Assembly (NCBI GenBank): GCA_951217055.1
Contig: OX578281.1
Location: 64,110,043 to 64,174,042, forward strand
DNA from: Gerris lacustris
Taxonomy: Eukaryota; Arthropoda; Insecta; Hemiptera; Gerridae
Length of the DNA stretch: 64,000 nucleotides
Direction: 5' to 3'
The notes below the pieces were generated by a model that was not told the DNA's origin, ran no database searches, and saw only the letters and a list, made by a program, of their open reading frames with translations. This document shows, one piece after another, positions 22,145 to 33,309 of the stretch. Numbering within the stretch: the stretch's first letter is position 1; each line of letters begins with the position of its first letter. The position numbers and the translations under genes were made by a program.

Positions 22145-23190
22145 TTTTGCTTCCAAGCTTACCGAAGGTAACGGAAGCTATGTGCTCGTTACGAAGAACG
22201 AACATTTTTTAGGCCACCGATTTTTAAAATTCCATAACATAAATCCGTTTCCGACATCAGGAAATATTTACTACGTTTCCATGATGTTTAAATACAGATT
22301 GAATACGGGTAGAATGCAGTTTTTGGATCCTAAGTGTCCATGGAAACCTAGATTCAAAGCGGATTAAGTACGATCCCGATCCCGATACAATCCACTAAAT
22401 TCTGGGATCGTATCTGGATCTTAGTAGCATGGAAACAGTTAACTCGATCCTGACATGCGCAGAGCGGTGTTGTGAGCGAACCTAGCGTATTTCTGTAGAA
22501 TCTGTAGTCAAATCTGTCAAAATACGTAATAAAAAGCATGGTTATAAAAGGTGAAGGTTACAAAACGATTTATAACCTTTAACAAAAGTAACCAAGAAAA
22601 AGTTTGTTTTTTTATTTCGTATTGAATACGGATTCACTATTACTTATGGAAACACCTAACTTGTTAAATCCCAAATTAGGATTCAATCCGTATTTAAACA
22701 TCATGGAAACGTAGTAATTTTTGGTTCCGTATCTGTCTGTCGGTCTATCGCATAATTTTTGCTTAATTATAAATTTTTGCGAACCATCTTAAAAACCGCT
22801 CTTCGATCTTTATGAAATATGGATTGTAGATCATAATTAACCCACTGTTGGTTCCATATAAGTTTTAACTTTCTGCATTTATTTGTTCCTTCTTACTACT
22901 TTACATACTTTGTTACTTTACATGCGTACAAACATACATTTATGTACACCTATATCATCAAAATCACTTTGCCGATTTTTACTACGTTTTTATTTGCTTG
23001 CTTTCTTGTTTGTTTGTTTGTTTGTCCAGTACAAATCTGGCAATCGATTTAACTAACTTCTCGAATAGCTAGACATTTGAAACTTTTAGCATAGCTTAGG
23101 ACAAGATGACAATGCATTATTTTAATACTTTTAGCCATCTTTCAGCAGAATTTAATTGGGTTTCAGCAAATTGTGCTGTATGGAAAGTTA
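22145..23190 (+). repeat. CTTCCGAGCTTACCG dispersed repeat interrupted by a MITE
   Basis: The copy starts CTTCCAAGCTTACCGAAGGT, is broken at 22269 by a palindromic element, and resumes at about 22716 with TTTTGGTTCCGTATCTGTCT, exactly where the family continues in the 53338 copy (GGGAACATTTTTGGTTCCG). Confidence 0.7.
22269..22715. mobile_element. 447-bp MITE with CTACGTTTCCATGATG termini
   Basis: The ends TACTACGTTTCCATGATG and CATCATGGAAACGTAGTA continue as inverted TTTAAATAC..GATTGAAT. The flanks suggest either TA or ATT target duplication, depending on where the ends are placed. Comparison with uninterrupted copies of the host repeat shows it is an insertion. Confidence 0.8.
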
Positions 23191-23633
23191 GTTCGGAAAA
23201 AATCCGCTAGTAATTTTATTTGTTTTGCCATGTCCCATATTTACAATCTTCATTTTGACGGGTTTCAAATTTGTGATTTTTATAAATAAGAGATAAACAT
23301 TGAATGACAGCAAAACAGGAAACATATCGATGATATTATTTATAATATATCAAATATATCGATGGCACGGTTTAGATTTGGTGTTGGGGAGATCCGTTGT
23401 ACAAAGATTTGTCCTTTTATAGGTTTAAGATCAGCTCTCTAGATGGTTGTCATTTATGTGAAGTAAATAAATGTGGGACTTCTTTTTTTCACTAATAGAT
23501 GATTATCAACTTCGGGCTCTTACTTCAGTTCTCCTTCCATCCGCCAGGCTGCACTGACATCATCTATCACTTCGCGTATTTTTATATCCTCTACGTCTAA
23601 TGTTTATTAGTGTTTACTTGTTACATAATTTAC

Positions 23634-24125
23634 TTTATCTACGATTGATACGAAATATAAACATTATATCTCTGTTTAGATGCGTAGAAAGAGATTATTT
23701 ACGTACTTGTATTCATTGCGCATGCGCGTCTCATAGTTCTAAAGAATTCCTCTTCTTTACCACGCTAGCGCGGTAACTGTTTATATCGAATTTTAGTGAA
23801 AAACAATGAGTGAATCAAGTGACTTAGACGAAAATGTGGGGAATAATACTCTCCTCCACAAATAATTAATTCGGCAAAAAATACAACTCAAGATTAATGC
23901 CATCTTTATCAAGAAAAGAGATACGAACTTACATACAGCAAGTTTATTTTTTTCTTTATTTATTATTTAAATCTAACAATCGTAGATAAAGTACGGTACG
24001 CAACTCGTGCGAAAACGGCATTTTGCATTGCTCGTGTGGTTTTACTACCCTCGCTGTCGCTCGGGTGCAAACTCCACACTCGCATGCAAAATGCTAATTC
24101 CGCACTTGACGCGTAATGTACTATT
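23634..24125 (+). repeat. Recombinase-5'-end repeat, copy 2 (tandem with copy 3)
   Basis: It starts TTATCTACGATTGATACG, includes a GCGCATGCGC motif, an ATG-started frame (MSESSDLDENVG, then broken), an inverted CAATCGTAGATAA and the hairpin tail ending GACGCGTAATGTACTATT. About 95 bp present in copy 3 are deleted here. Confidence 0.65.
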
Positions 24126-24715
24126 ATCTACGATTGATACGAAATATAAACATTATATCTTTGTTTAGATGCGTAGAAAGTGATTATTTACGTACTTGTA
24201 TTCATTGCGCATGCGCGTCTCATAGTACTGAATAATTCCTCTTCTTTACCACGCTAGCACGGTAAACAAGAGGATTTCTTCAGCTTTACGCACGATTAGC
24301 GAGTTTGTTTACATTTAACAAAACTAATTTGCTGTTCTTTTATTAAAGTAACTGTTTATATCGAGTTTTTAGTGAAAAACAATGAGTGAATCAAGATACT
24401 TTGACGAAAATGTGGAGAATAATACTCCTCCAGAAATAATTAATTCGGCAAAAAATACAACCAATGAATTAATGCCATCTTTATCAACAGAGAGAGATAC
24501 GAACTTACATACAGCAAGTTTATTTGTTTCTGAATTTATAATTTTAATCTAACAATCGTAGATAAAGTACGGTACGCAACTCGTGCGAAAACGGCATTTT
24601 GCATTGCTCGTGTGGTTTTACTACCCTCGCTGTCGCTCGGGTGCAAACTCCACACTCGCATGCAAAATGCTACTTTCCGCACTCGACGCGTAATGTACTA
24701 TTTTATATACTAGGG
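24126..24715 (+). repeat. Recombinase-5'-end repeat, copy 3
   Basis: This is the fullest copy: TTATCTACGATTGATACG start, then an ATG near 24381 with frame MSESRYFDENVENNTPPEII, then NSAKNTTNELMPSLSTERDT before losing homology. The tail is an imperfect 160-bp palindrome (AGTACGGTACGCAACTCG ... CGACGCGTAATGTACT). It directly follows copy 2. Confidence 0.65.
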
Positions 24716-24920
24716 GAACCAGTCCGTACTAACTTCGCTCGTTATCCCTCGCAAGGCGTCTGCTGCTAGGCCGCTAGCTGGCGTTTTCACTGTTTAATTA
24801 GAGTGCTATGAACCCAACCAATTGTGAATTATAAGAAAATATGAAAGTATGAACACATTACCTGTTTAATCTGATAAATAAAGTATTACTATGAAAGCTA
24901 AGTGTACCCTGTAGAATGAT

Positions 24921-25400
24921 TATTATCATAAGTTTGGATCCTTGAAGGGTAGAAAGAAGAAGATAACTAGTGTTGTTTCATGTTAGATGGCAACGTTTCG
25001 GCTAATCTAGCCATTTTCGAGCCTAAAAATGATATTCATTTATTTGAAAACATGAAATACATACGAATAATTCATTAATTGATAACATTAATTCATTAAA
25101 TAACAATAATTACCTCTATCCTATACTTCAAATTTCTGAGTTAAAATTTACATATCACTAATGTAAATTTTAACTCAGAAATTTAAAGTATAGGATAGAG
25201 GTAATTATTGTTTTTTTCCGTAACGATATCAATTAATGAATTATTCGCATGTATGTCATGTTTTCAAATAAATTAATATAATTTATATTATTTTTAGGCT
25301 CGAAAATGGCTAGATTAGCCGAAACGTTGCCATCTAACATGAAACAATACTAGTTTTCTTCTTCTTCCTACCCTTCAAGGATCCAAAGTTATGATAATAT
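24921..25400. mobile_element. 480-bp foldback element
   Basis: Termini are TATTATCATAAGTTTGGATC and GATCCAAAGTTATGATAATA. Inner blocks AACGTTTCGGCTAATCTAGC / GCTAGATTAGCCGAAACGTT pair. The centre at 25110-25209 has arms of about 48 bp that are almost perfect, around a 7-base loop (ATCACTA). No coding sequence. Confidence 0.9.
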
Positions 25401-26692
25401 AATATTACTCTTTTAAAATTGAAATAAATAAATAAATTACGTTATACACTAACGTTCTAAAACAGTTTACGGTATTCGGTAAATAAATCAGAGGTAAACT
25501 ATAATTTTGAAAAAGTGTTGAAATTTTTAAAACTTTCTCCATTTTTGGTTATCGAAATACTTTACTCTTTAATGACAAATATTTTAAGAGTGAATAGGTA
25601 CTTGAATTGTTTAATTTTTTTAACAGCGTTACCCCCCCTTAAAAGGTAATTAATTTTGTAAACTTAACCGGTCAATTTGTAATTGAAATCTATCTAGGGT
25701 GATCCGTTCGATAGTTAATTTAACATCGTAACTAATGCGTCCAATTGGCCATCTCACACCTCCAATTAGACAACGTCAATTAGACACACTCAATTACTTC
25801 ATGTACAACTCCTTCCCCACCTAAACACATATTAAACATAGCTTATAATACCACCATAATGTAACAAGAGAAAATAAGCAGTTACGATAAGTAAAAATGT
25901 AAATTTTGACCGGAAAACCTTCGCATGTGAGTATTACACTTTATTAACATGTATATGTTTTAGTTCTGGGGTACACAAGAAATTTCCGTCACGAAAATAA
26001 CGACATGAAATCTGTGACGCTTTTAAATATCGTGCCAGGAAGTTAGGATTTTACAGGAGGTAGATTGGTTTTTACTTCTATTAATTTTAGTACTGAATTT
26101 TGCCGACAGAAGTTCTAAATTTTATATAAAATGATATCAGAGCTCCTAGCGGACCAAATGATCAAAATGGATTAATGTTTTGTAATTTCCAAGTTTAAGA
26201 TCCATCTACTATATATCAATTAGACAAATGTATTATAGATTTTCTCCACTTTATGAGAAAACCTAATAAAATAATAAAATGTAAATGTCAATTTGTGGAT
26301 TCAATCATGTATCCATGATTCAATATTTCACCATGTAATTGAAATAATATTTGTATTTTTCATCCTATCCTGAATGATCCTGGCTTTATATGATATGGAT
26401 TTAGCGATGTGGATCAGCGTTTCCCTTTCATTTTGATGTCCCGACCCTAGTATTTTCTCCATAAAATTTTCTCGACCCTACCGTAAATGTAGTGTAGTGC
26501 ATATTGCATACCCTAATGGCTCCAAGAGCCTGAATTCTAATAAAATCATTACTGCATTAGGGAGGGGGGACTGTAAGCTGATTTATTTTTTAAAAACTGA
26601 GACACTAATTATTTTAATAAGGTTAATGCCATTGCTTGATTTGTTTATTGTTATATTGTGTCTATTTTGAATAATATCAGTTTTGTATTATA
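25401..26692. other. No gene seen
   Basis: AT-rich sequence without recognisable coding or tandem structure. Confidence 0.35.
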
Positions 26693-28030
26693 AAGGGTGG
26701 TCCAAAAGTCCCCCCCCCCTTAACTTTTGAACGAATTAAGATAAATTAATAAAACTTGGGGGATCTCTACCATGCAAAGGGAAGTTTGTTTTCATTCAAT
26801 CACCCACAAGGGGCAACCACCCACTTTGCCCCCAGGCCACCTTACTTTAAAATTTCAAATTGGAATGTGTATTTTTGATAGCATATTTGAATTCTAAAGT
26901 GAAAAATATTAAACTTTTACTTGTAACTTTTTTTTCTATCTTCAATATTTTGCCCCCTATAGGTGGGCAAACTAAGCAAAATTACACTTCCGATAATACT
27001 TTGTAAAATCTAAACGGTTAGAGATAAATTAATGAAACTTGGGGGATCTCTACCATGCAAAGGGAAAATTTGTTTTCATGCAATCACCCACTAGGGGCAA
27101 CCACCCACTTTGCCCCCAGGCCACCTTACTTTAAAATTTCAAATTGGAGTGTATATTTTTGATAGCATATTTGAATTCTAAAGTGAAAAATATTAAACTT
27201 TTACTTGAAACTTTTTTTTTCTATCTTCAATATTTTGCCCCCTATAGGTGGGCAAAGTAAGCAAAATTACCCTTCCGATAATACTTTGTAAAATCTAAAC
27301 GGTTAGAGATAAATTAATGAAACTTGGGGGATCTCTACCATGCAAAGGGAAAATTTGTTTTCATGCAATCACCCACTAGGGGCAACCTCCCATTTTGCCC
27401 CCAGAACACCTAACTTCAAAATTTTGACCTGGAATGTATATTTTTGATAGCAGATTTAGATTCTACGGAAAAAATAAAAATATTTTACTTAAAACTTTTT
27501 TTTATATCTCCAATATTTGGCCCCTATAGGGGGGCAAAGGTATAAAAATCGTAGATTTCAGCGCTGGGGGGCAAAATTGTGGTTGCCACTAGTACGCGAG
27601 TGGATGAAAACAAACTTCCCTTTACATGGTACAGATCTCCCAAGTTGCATTACTTTATTTCAAACCGTTTAGATTTTATAACGATTTAAGTGTTATTTTT
27701 TTACTATTTCGGAAGGGTTATTTTGCTATCTTTGCCCACCTAAAGGGGGCAAAATATTGAAGATAGAAAAAATAGTTACAAAGTAAAAGTTTATTATTTT
27801 TCACTGTAGAATCCAAATATGATATTAAAAATATACACTCCAATTTGAAATTTTAAAGTTGGGTGGCCTGGGGGCAAAGTGGGTGGTTGCCCCTAGTGGG
27901 TGATTGCATGAAAACAAACTTCCCTATGCATGGTAGAGATCCCCCCAAGTTTCATTAATTTATCTCAAACCGTTCAAAAGTTAAGAGAGGGGGGGGGGGG
28001 GGGGGAGGGAGAGACTTTTGGACCACCCTG
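26693..28030. mobile_element. 1.34-kb foldback with CAGGGTGGTCC-type ends and internal 285-bp tandem repeats
   Basis: The termini AAGGGTGGTCCAAAAGTC and GACTTTTGGACCACCCTG are flanked by TATA (26689-26692 and 28031-28034). The left part holds three tandem units of about 282-286 bp (AAACTTGGGGGATCTCTACC at about 26752, 27038, 27320). The right part has the same unit inverted (27610-27960). G and C homopolymers lie just inside the ends. A second copy begins at 63472. Confidence 0.88.
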
Positions 28031-29500
28031 TATAAAGCGCCTAATAATTTCTGAACTCATTTTGGCGGGCTGATGACCCTTTGTCGGCAATTAAAGTTCC
28101 TAGGAAGTACGATTTATCAACAATCGTTTTATTTTTATCAACCTTTCAAGTATACATAACATTGCTATCGTTTCCTAATAACATTCCTTTATTCTCATGA
28201 CTCATTGATGTATGTAATTTTATTGTTTTTTCTTTATTCAATTATTTTTATAAACATATTCGAATTCCATTGAACTAATTTATATACTAAGATTTTTCAT
28301 GACTCATGAGTTAGTTTTAGTGTACATTATAGCCCTGAAGAACATGTGGTTTATAAATTTATAAAAACCCAAAGATTAGATAATATACTTGTTCTCTTCC
28401 TCTTATGATGAAGTTAAAGAATGTTATTATTTTTTTAATATTAAAAATATTTGTATAGAGAAGCTTGACATTCCCACTCCCTTAACAAAATTCCTTGCAT
28501 GAATTATTTTTTTAAATAATATTCTCGACAAATATGGAAAAAAAATATTAGTTTATTTTTTAGTGCGAAGAATTTGTTTTTTGTGTAAATCTAAGAGAGT
28601 TTAAGGGATAGAGTTTCTAGAGTAGGACAAGTAAAATGGATAAACTAAGCACATGACAAGGGTTTAGACGAAGAAGAGAGGGGTACCTCTCTAGTGAAGA
28701 AATTTTCTCCTAGGGTTTCCCTTAGCGCCCCTAACCATATACCCCCAATCCCTGACAAAGCCTGAAAATTGATTTAATGTTTGGCCAAGGTAATAACGCA
28801 TTCAATCCTCCCCCCTCCCCCCCCCCCCCAAAGAAAAACTCTTTGGGAAGGAAATTTTCTTGCCTTATTTTCATTTCCTGGGGCCCCTATTTTCCATGTT
28901 TGACCCGATTTTCTTTCTTGCATATCGGATTCTCATATTGTTGACCTCTAGGGATGTTCCTCCTTCCATTCAGTTTTTTCTCTCTTTATCAAATAAAAGG
29001 TGAATTTGTTTGGCAAGCCCCGGATGCTTCCCTTACTTTAGCCCATTCAATCATACATAATACCCATTTTTGACTTCTTTTCATACTCGTGCTTTTCTTA
29101 TCAAAAGTATACCCGCTTAATTTTCCTGCCTTTTAACCCCCCCCCCCTTCTTTTTATGGATTGAGAAATACTGTGCATACTAAAATATTAAAAAATTGTT
29201 TGAATAAATTCAAGCTTACTTTTTTTCAAATAATTGAATTTTCATTATTGTTGTACGATTATGTAAATTACTATAATGACGTTCAAATGGGTAATTCCTG
29301 TTTACAATAGGTTCGTTAAGTCTTTAGGAGTTATGGGCCTGGTATCGTTGCTAAAAGGGGGAGGGGGGAGGGGAATTATTGAAAATTAGATACCGTATGG
29401 CTTTATCTATTAATTAGATCGATTTTTCCATCAATTTTTTCTGGATTACTTTTTCATAGTTACGTGATTTATTTTCCTTCTTGAAGTATTCATTGAGTAA
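28031..29500. other. No gene seen; homopolymer C/G tracts
   Basis: AT-rich with C-rich runs near 28810-28830 and 29140-29150, and a G-rich run near 29360. I see no coding match or repeat boundary. Confidence 0.35.
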
Positions 29501-29690
29501 TCAGATATATAAAATGTAATAAATGTGGATACATGTATATACATACATACGAGTATATTATGATCATTAGTGAGAGCTATAAATCAGAACATCACTTCAC
29601 GGGATCGAACCCACGACCTTTTGCCCTTAATTCATTGATAGCTGAGCTGACATAGTATAAGTAATATAATCTACACGGCCACGCTGTCTT
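29500..29690 (-). repeat. tRNA-derived SINE, family A, minus copy
   Basis: Minus strand: GTCAGCTCAGCTATCAATG (A-box-like), then GGTCGTGGGTTCGATCCCGT (B box), then CTCACTAATGATCATAATATACTCG, matching the SINE at 10640. A cloverleaf is not complete, so a functional tRNA is unlikely. Confidence 0.6.
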
Positions 29691-29828
29691 CCAAAGCCAG
29701 AATAAGTACTGCAGTGCCTGTTTACATGTGTGTGTCTTTTCTCCTGTTGTCACTAAATGCCTAAATACAAGCAAGTCGTTATTTCTATCTTCTCTGTCCA
29801 CAGAAAAATAGTATATTATGTTACTAGG

Positions 29829-30286
29829 CTGTGAAGTGCTCACTTCGCTCGACAGTAAATATTGCCAAGGTAAAGAAAAAACACTTCACAGTCGCGTAGC
29901 ATATGCTATTTTTTCCGAGGTAGCAGACAATGAAAAAACATTAAATATTAATCACTAATCAATATATAATAATAACAAATATTAGTACATACTTAAGACT
30001 TAAAAAAAGAAACCTTAAAAAGAGGTTATACTATAAGAAAAGATAAATAAAACGCATTGACATCTAGCGGATTTTAATCGTACTAGAAGCATTTCTACAA
30101 AGACTGCAGCGGTACTAACGGAAGTTTTGACAACTACCCGCCGGAAAATAAAAATCTTTTAGTTCCTAGGACGTAAAAGATTTTTTTCTTTACAGCTAGG
30201 AGTAATGAAAAGATTTTTTAAGTCCACGTAATGAAAAAATGGATTTTAGCTATTTTTTTTAGGCTCTAAAGTTACTATTTCACAGC
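29829..30286. mobile_element. About 460-bp MITE (TAGGCTGTGAA ends), uninterrupted copy
   Basis: TAGGCTGTGAAGTG and TTCACAGCCTA form short inverted termini. Internally it matches both flanks of the LTR retrotransposon at 58.4-62.8 kb in reverse complement, including the TTCCTAGGACGT block at about 30163 where that element inserted in the other copy. Confidence 0.65.
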
Positions 30287-30624
30287 CTACCACGGAAAAA
30301 ATGTATTTTCTGCTTCATTCAACATTTTTCCCTTTAATTTAGCAGCATTATACCTTAAATTCTCTCTTCAAATAATCATTCAGCTTAAATTCCACGTGCT
30401 GAAAATGTTGGGCTTGAAGGCAATTATCGTCAGCGAAGTTCTAGCCCAGTAATAAATGTCCTCTCGTTATACCATTTTACTTTATTTAACTTTTTTCTAG
30501 ACAAAATCAATACCCAGAAAGAATAGTTATTATACATATATAATACACTAGAATTATTCAGGAGCACATGCATATTGATTGTACTTGCCGGTATTATTAT
30601 TAGTAATAAAGTAATTAATAGTCC

Positions 30625-31725
30625 ATCACGCGTCTAGTGCGGAAAGCAGCATTTTACATGCTAGTGTGGAGATTAAGAAGTAAAACCACACGAGCAAAGC
30701 CAAATGCAGTTTTCGCACGAGTTGCATTCCGTACTTTATCTACGATTGTTGGATTTTAATAATAAATATGGAAAAAATTGACTGCCAATTAGTGTGGCAC
30801 ATAGCTTCCTCGCCTCCTATCATGTTCTTTATTGTTATATTAATATTACCATTATTGTTATATTACTTTATTGTTAGATTGTTTATTGAGTAAAAACTAT
30901 TAATAGTTTTAGCGATCTTTAACACTTCATAGCGGTGTCGCTGTTGGTTTTACTAAAACATTGTACTTGAAAAAATGTTTATCTCATTGAATAGATGAAG
31001 TTTCATTTTTTCCTGACCTAACACTCCAATTTTAAATTTAAAGTTCACGTTTACGCGAGCGTTGCGCGTGAACGCTTGGATGGATAACGTTGTCCATCGA
31101 ACTCGTCCTAGGCATTGGTAAAATGAACATGTCTACCGAATTTCATCAAAATCAGTCGACATTTACTCAAGTTATCGTCACACGTTTCATAATTCGCTGA
31201 CACACAGACCGACAGACAGACAAGAGACCAAAAATGTTCCCTGATGTCTGAAACGGATTTCTGTCTTGGAATTTTTAAAATCAAAGGCATAAAAGTTGTT
31301 TGTTTCGTGCGATAAGGTGAAAAATTAGTATTTTTTACCGCACTAGGGCGAAAAAAGAGGAATTATGAAACGCGTATGCGCAACTAATACAAGTTTTTTT
31401 TTTAATATTTTTTTATTTATTCTTCCATACATTTTTTATAAAAATATAAATTCTCGTCACCACTTGAGGACCCGGGATCCTGTGCTGTGGTGGAAGTCTT
31501 CTCTTGACCATAATTAATAATAATATTTAATATTTGTATTCAACAAGCTAACTCATTAGTATTATAACTTCAAATTCAAATTACCTACGATGACTGATGA
31601 ATATTTAAAAAAAATAAGCAAAAATAAGTTCGTAATAAGCAAAAATAAGTACGTAAAGAATCACTTTCTACGCATCTAAACAGAGATACAATGTTTATAT
31701 TTCGTATCAATCGTAGATAAATATT
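30625..31725 (-). repeat. Recombinase-5'-end repeat, copy 5, split by another repeat
   Basis: 30625-30775 is the hairpin tail and CAATCGTAGATAA-type junction in reverse orientation; 31640-31725 is the other end (CGTATCAATCGTAGATAA). Between them lies a minus copy of the CTTCCGAGCTTACCG repeat (30795-31300) and a remnant of the promoter-side sequence (CCGCACTAGGGCG, 31320-31390). Confidence 0.6.
30795..31300 (-). repeat. CTTCCGAGCTTACCG dispersed repeat, nested minus copy
   Basis: GGCACATAGCTTCCTCGCC at one end and GTCTGAAACGGATTTCTGTC near the other mark the family. The middle (30900-31200) also matches 1060-1300. Confidence 0.6.
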
Positions 31726-32514
31726 ATTATAAATTAATTTTCCCCTTTTTTAATGCCGTACTTACCACAGCTTACTACCACTCAAAACATTGTTTAATTG
31801 TAAAACTTGAGCTAAATAATTTCCAAAAATACATAATGAATATCCATTTTGATTGCAAATTAATTACATTTATAAAACGAGAATTCAACTTGATTGGATA
31901 AACAAATCATTTAAATGCTTAAACATAACTTTGATGTAGCATTTACTTTTGCATTTATCATCCACTATTTTATTTTGAATCATAATATTATTTTGAAACA
32001 CAAATATTAACACTTCTAAAGTAAATGTAGAATTTTTAAGTTTGTACAAAATCCAAAATTGCCTCGCTTATTTTTCGTTGTTAAAAGTACATAATAAAAG
32101 TTTTATCGCTGCTCATTCGGCTTTCTCTTTGACATTTATTTATTTGTAAAAGTTTACATAAAATTATTATTTTATTCACGCTTATTTTCTTTTCGCTGTT
32201 GAAGTACAAATATATAAATATATTAGAATTTATTGAGAAAACCTTTTAGCATAAAAATACAATACAACATTTTTATAATATTTTTGTTATTCGCCAATAT
32301 TTACATTTTGTAGAAAGGAATGAATGTTGAACATTCTAAATATTTCTACATATCTGTATTTCTAGTAAGAATAACTCATTTATTTTATATTTAAATATTT
32401 TATTATATAATATATAATATCTACCTGGATCCCCTGTGCTTATTCCTTTCGGAGTTGTGTTTTTTTTTTTAGTGCCATATTTTTAATGAATTATTTTAAT
32501 TTGATAGGTAGGTA
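31726..32514. other. No gene seen
   Basis: Very AT-rich; no coding or repeat structure recognised. Confidence 0.35.
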
Positions 32515-32518
32515 TATA

Positions 32519-33305
32519 CAGGGTGGGCCAAAACAAACCGCACTTTTTTTGAACACTTATATCTCAACTTCTGTAGTAAATAGAAATATGGGGTTTGCGG
32601 GGTCTCAGAACTACATTCTTCTACTTTAAATTTCATATCTATAACTTTAATAACTATTGGGTGAAAGCCATGAAATAACGGTTTGAAAAAAGGGTCTTAA
32701 AAAAAGTCGTTGTCCGGGTAGTGATCTTGCCTGGTATTATACTTTTGATAGAATTAATTACCATATGGTAGAGGAGGGGAGGGGGAGTTGTAGGTATAAA
32801 GTGGGAGGAGTCCCTCAGTGTTATAACAAACATTGAAGATGTGTTAAGCACAATGTTGCCTAAAGTCTGGGCCATTCTCTTGCAAGTGTTGAATTGTGTG
32901 CAAGGAGCGATTAAACGGGGCACCATCTTGCATAAACGTGTAATTTAGCATTTGATCTTTAATTTCAGGCAAAATTGTGATTAACCCATCTTCAATATTT
33001 GTTATAACACTGAGGAACTCCTCCCACTTACCTACAAAGAACTCCCCTCCCCCTTCTACCATATGGTAATATATTCTATCAAAACTATAATACCAGACAA
33101 GATCACTACCAGGGCAACGACTTCTTTTAAGACCCTAATTCAAACCGTCATTGCGTGGCTTTCACCCAATCTTTTTTAAAGTTATAGATATGAAATTTCA
33201 AGTAGAAGAATGCAGTTTTCAGACCCCGCAAACCCCATATCTCTATCTACTACAGAAGCTGAGCTTTAAGTGTTCAAAAAAGTGTGGTTTTTTTGGCCCA
33301 CCCTG
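32519..33305. mobile_element. 787-bp mariner/Tc1-derived foldback, ends CAGGGTGGGCCAAAA
   Basis: The termini CAGGGTGGGCCAAAACAAAC and GTTTTTTTGGCCCACCCTG are flanked by TATA on both sides (32515-32518 and 33306-33309). Long arms pair, for example AATATGGGGTTTGCGGGGTC with GACCCCGCAAACCCCATAT. Confidence 0.88.
32844..33062 (-). pseudogene. Tc1/mariner (IS630 group) transposase fragment
   Basis: The 72-codon minus frame ends ...ILPEIKDQMLNYTFMQDGAP then FNRSLHTIQHLQENGPDFR. FMQDGAP(P)H followed by an amphipathic QxxLxE helix is the signature around the second catalytic aspartate of Tc1/mariner DDE transposases. The histidine after GAP is replaced (GAPFN) and the rest of the gene is gone. It sits in one arm of the foldback, tying that family to a mariner source. 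Confidence 0.7.
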
Positions 33306-33309
33306 TATA

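Noticed and set aside
32654..32926. 90-codon minus frame
   Set aside because: It lies in the opposite arm of the mariner-derived foldback, so it is largely the antisense of the transposase fragment.
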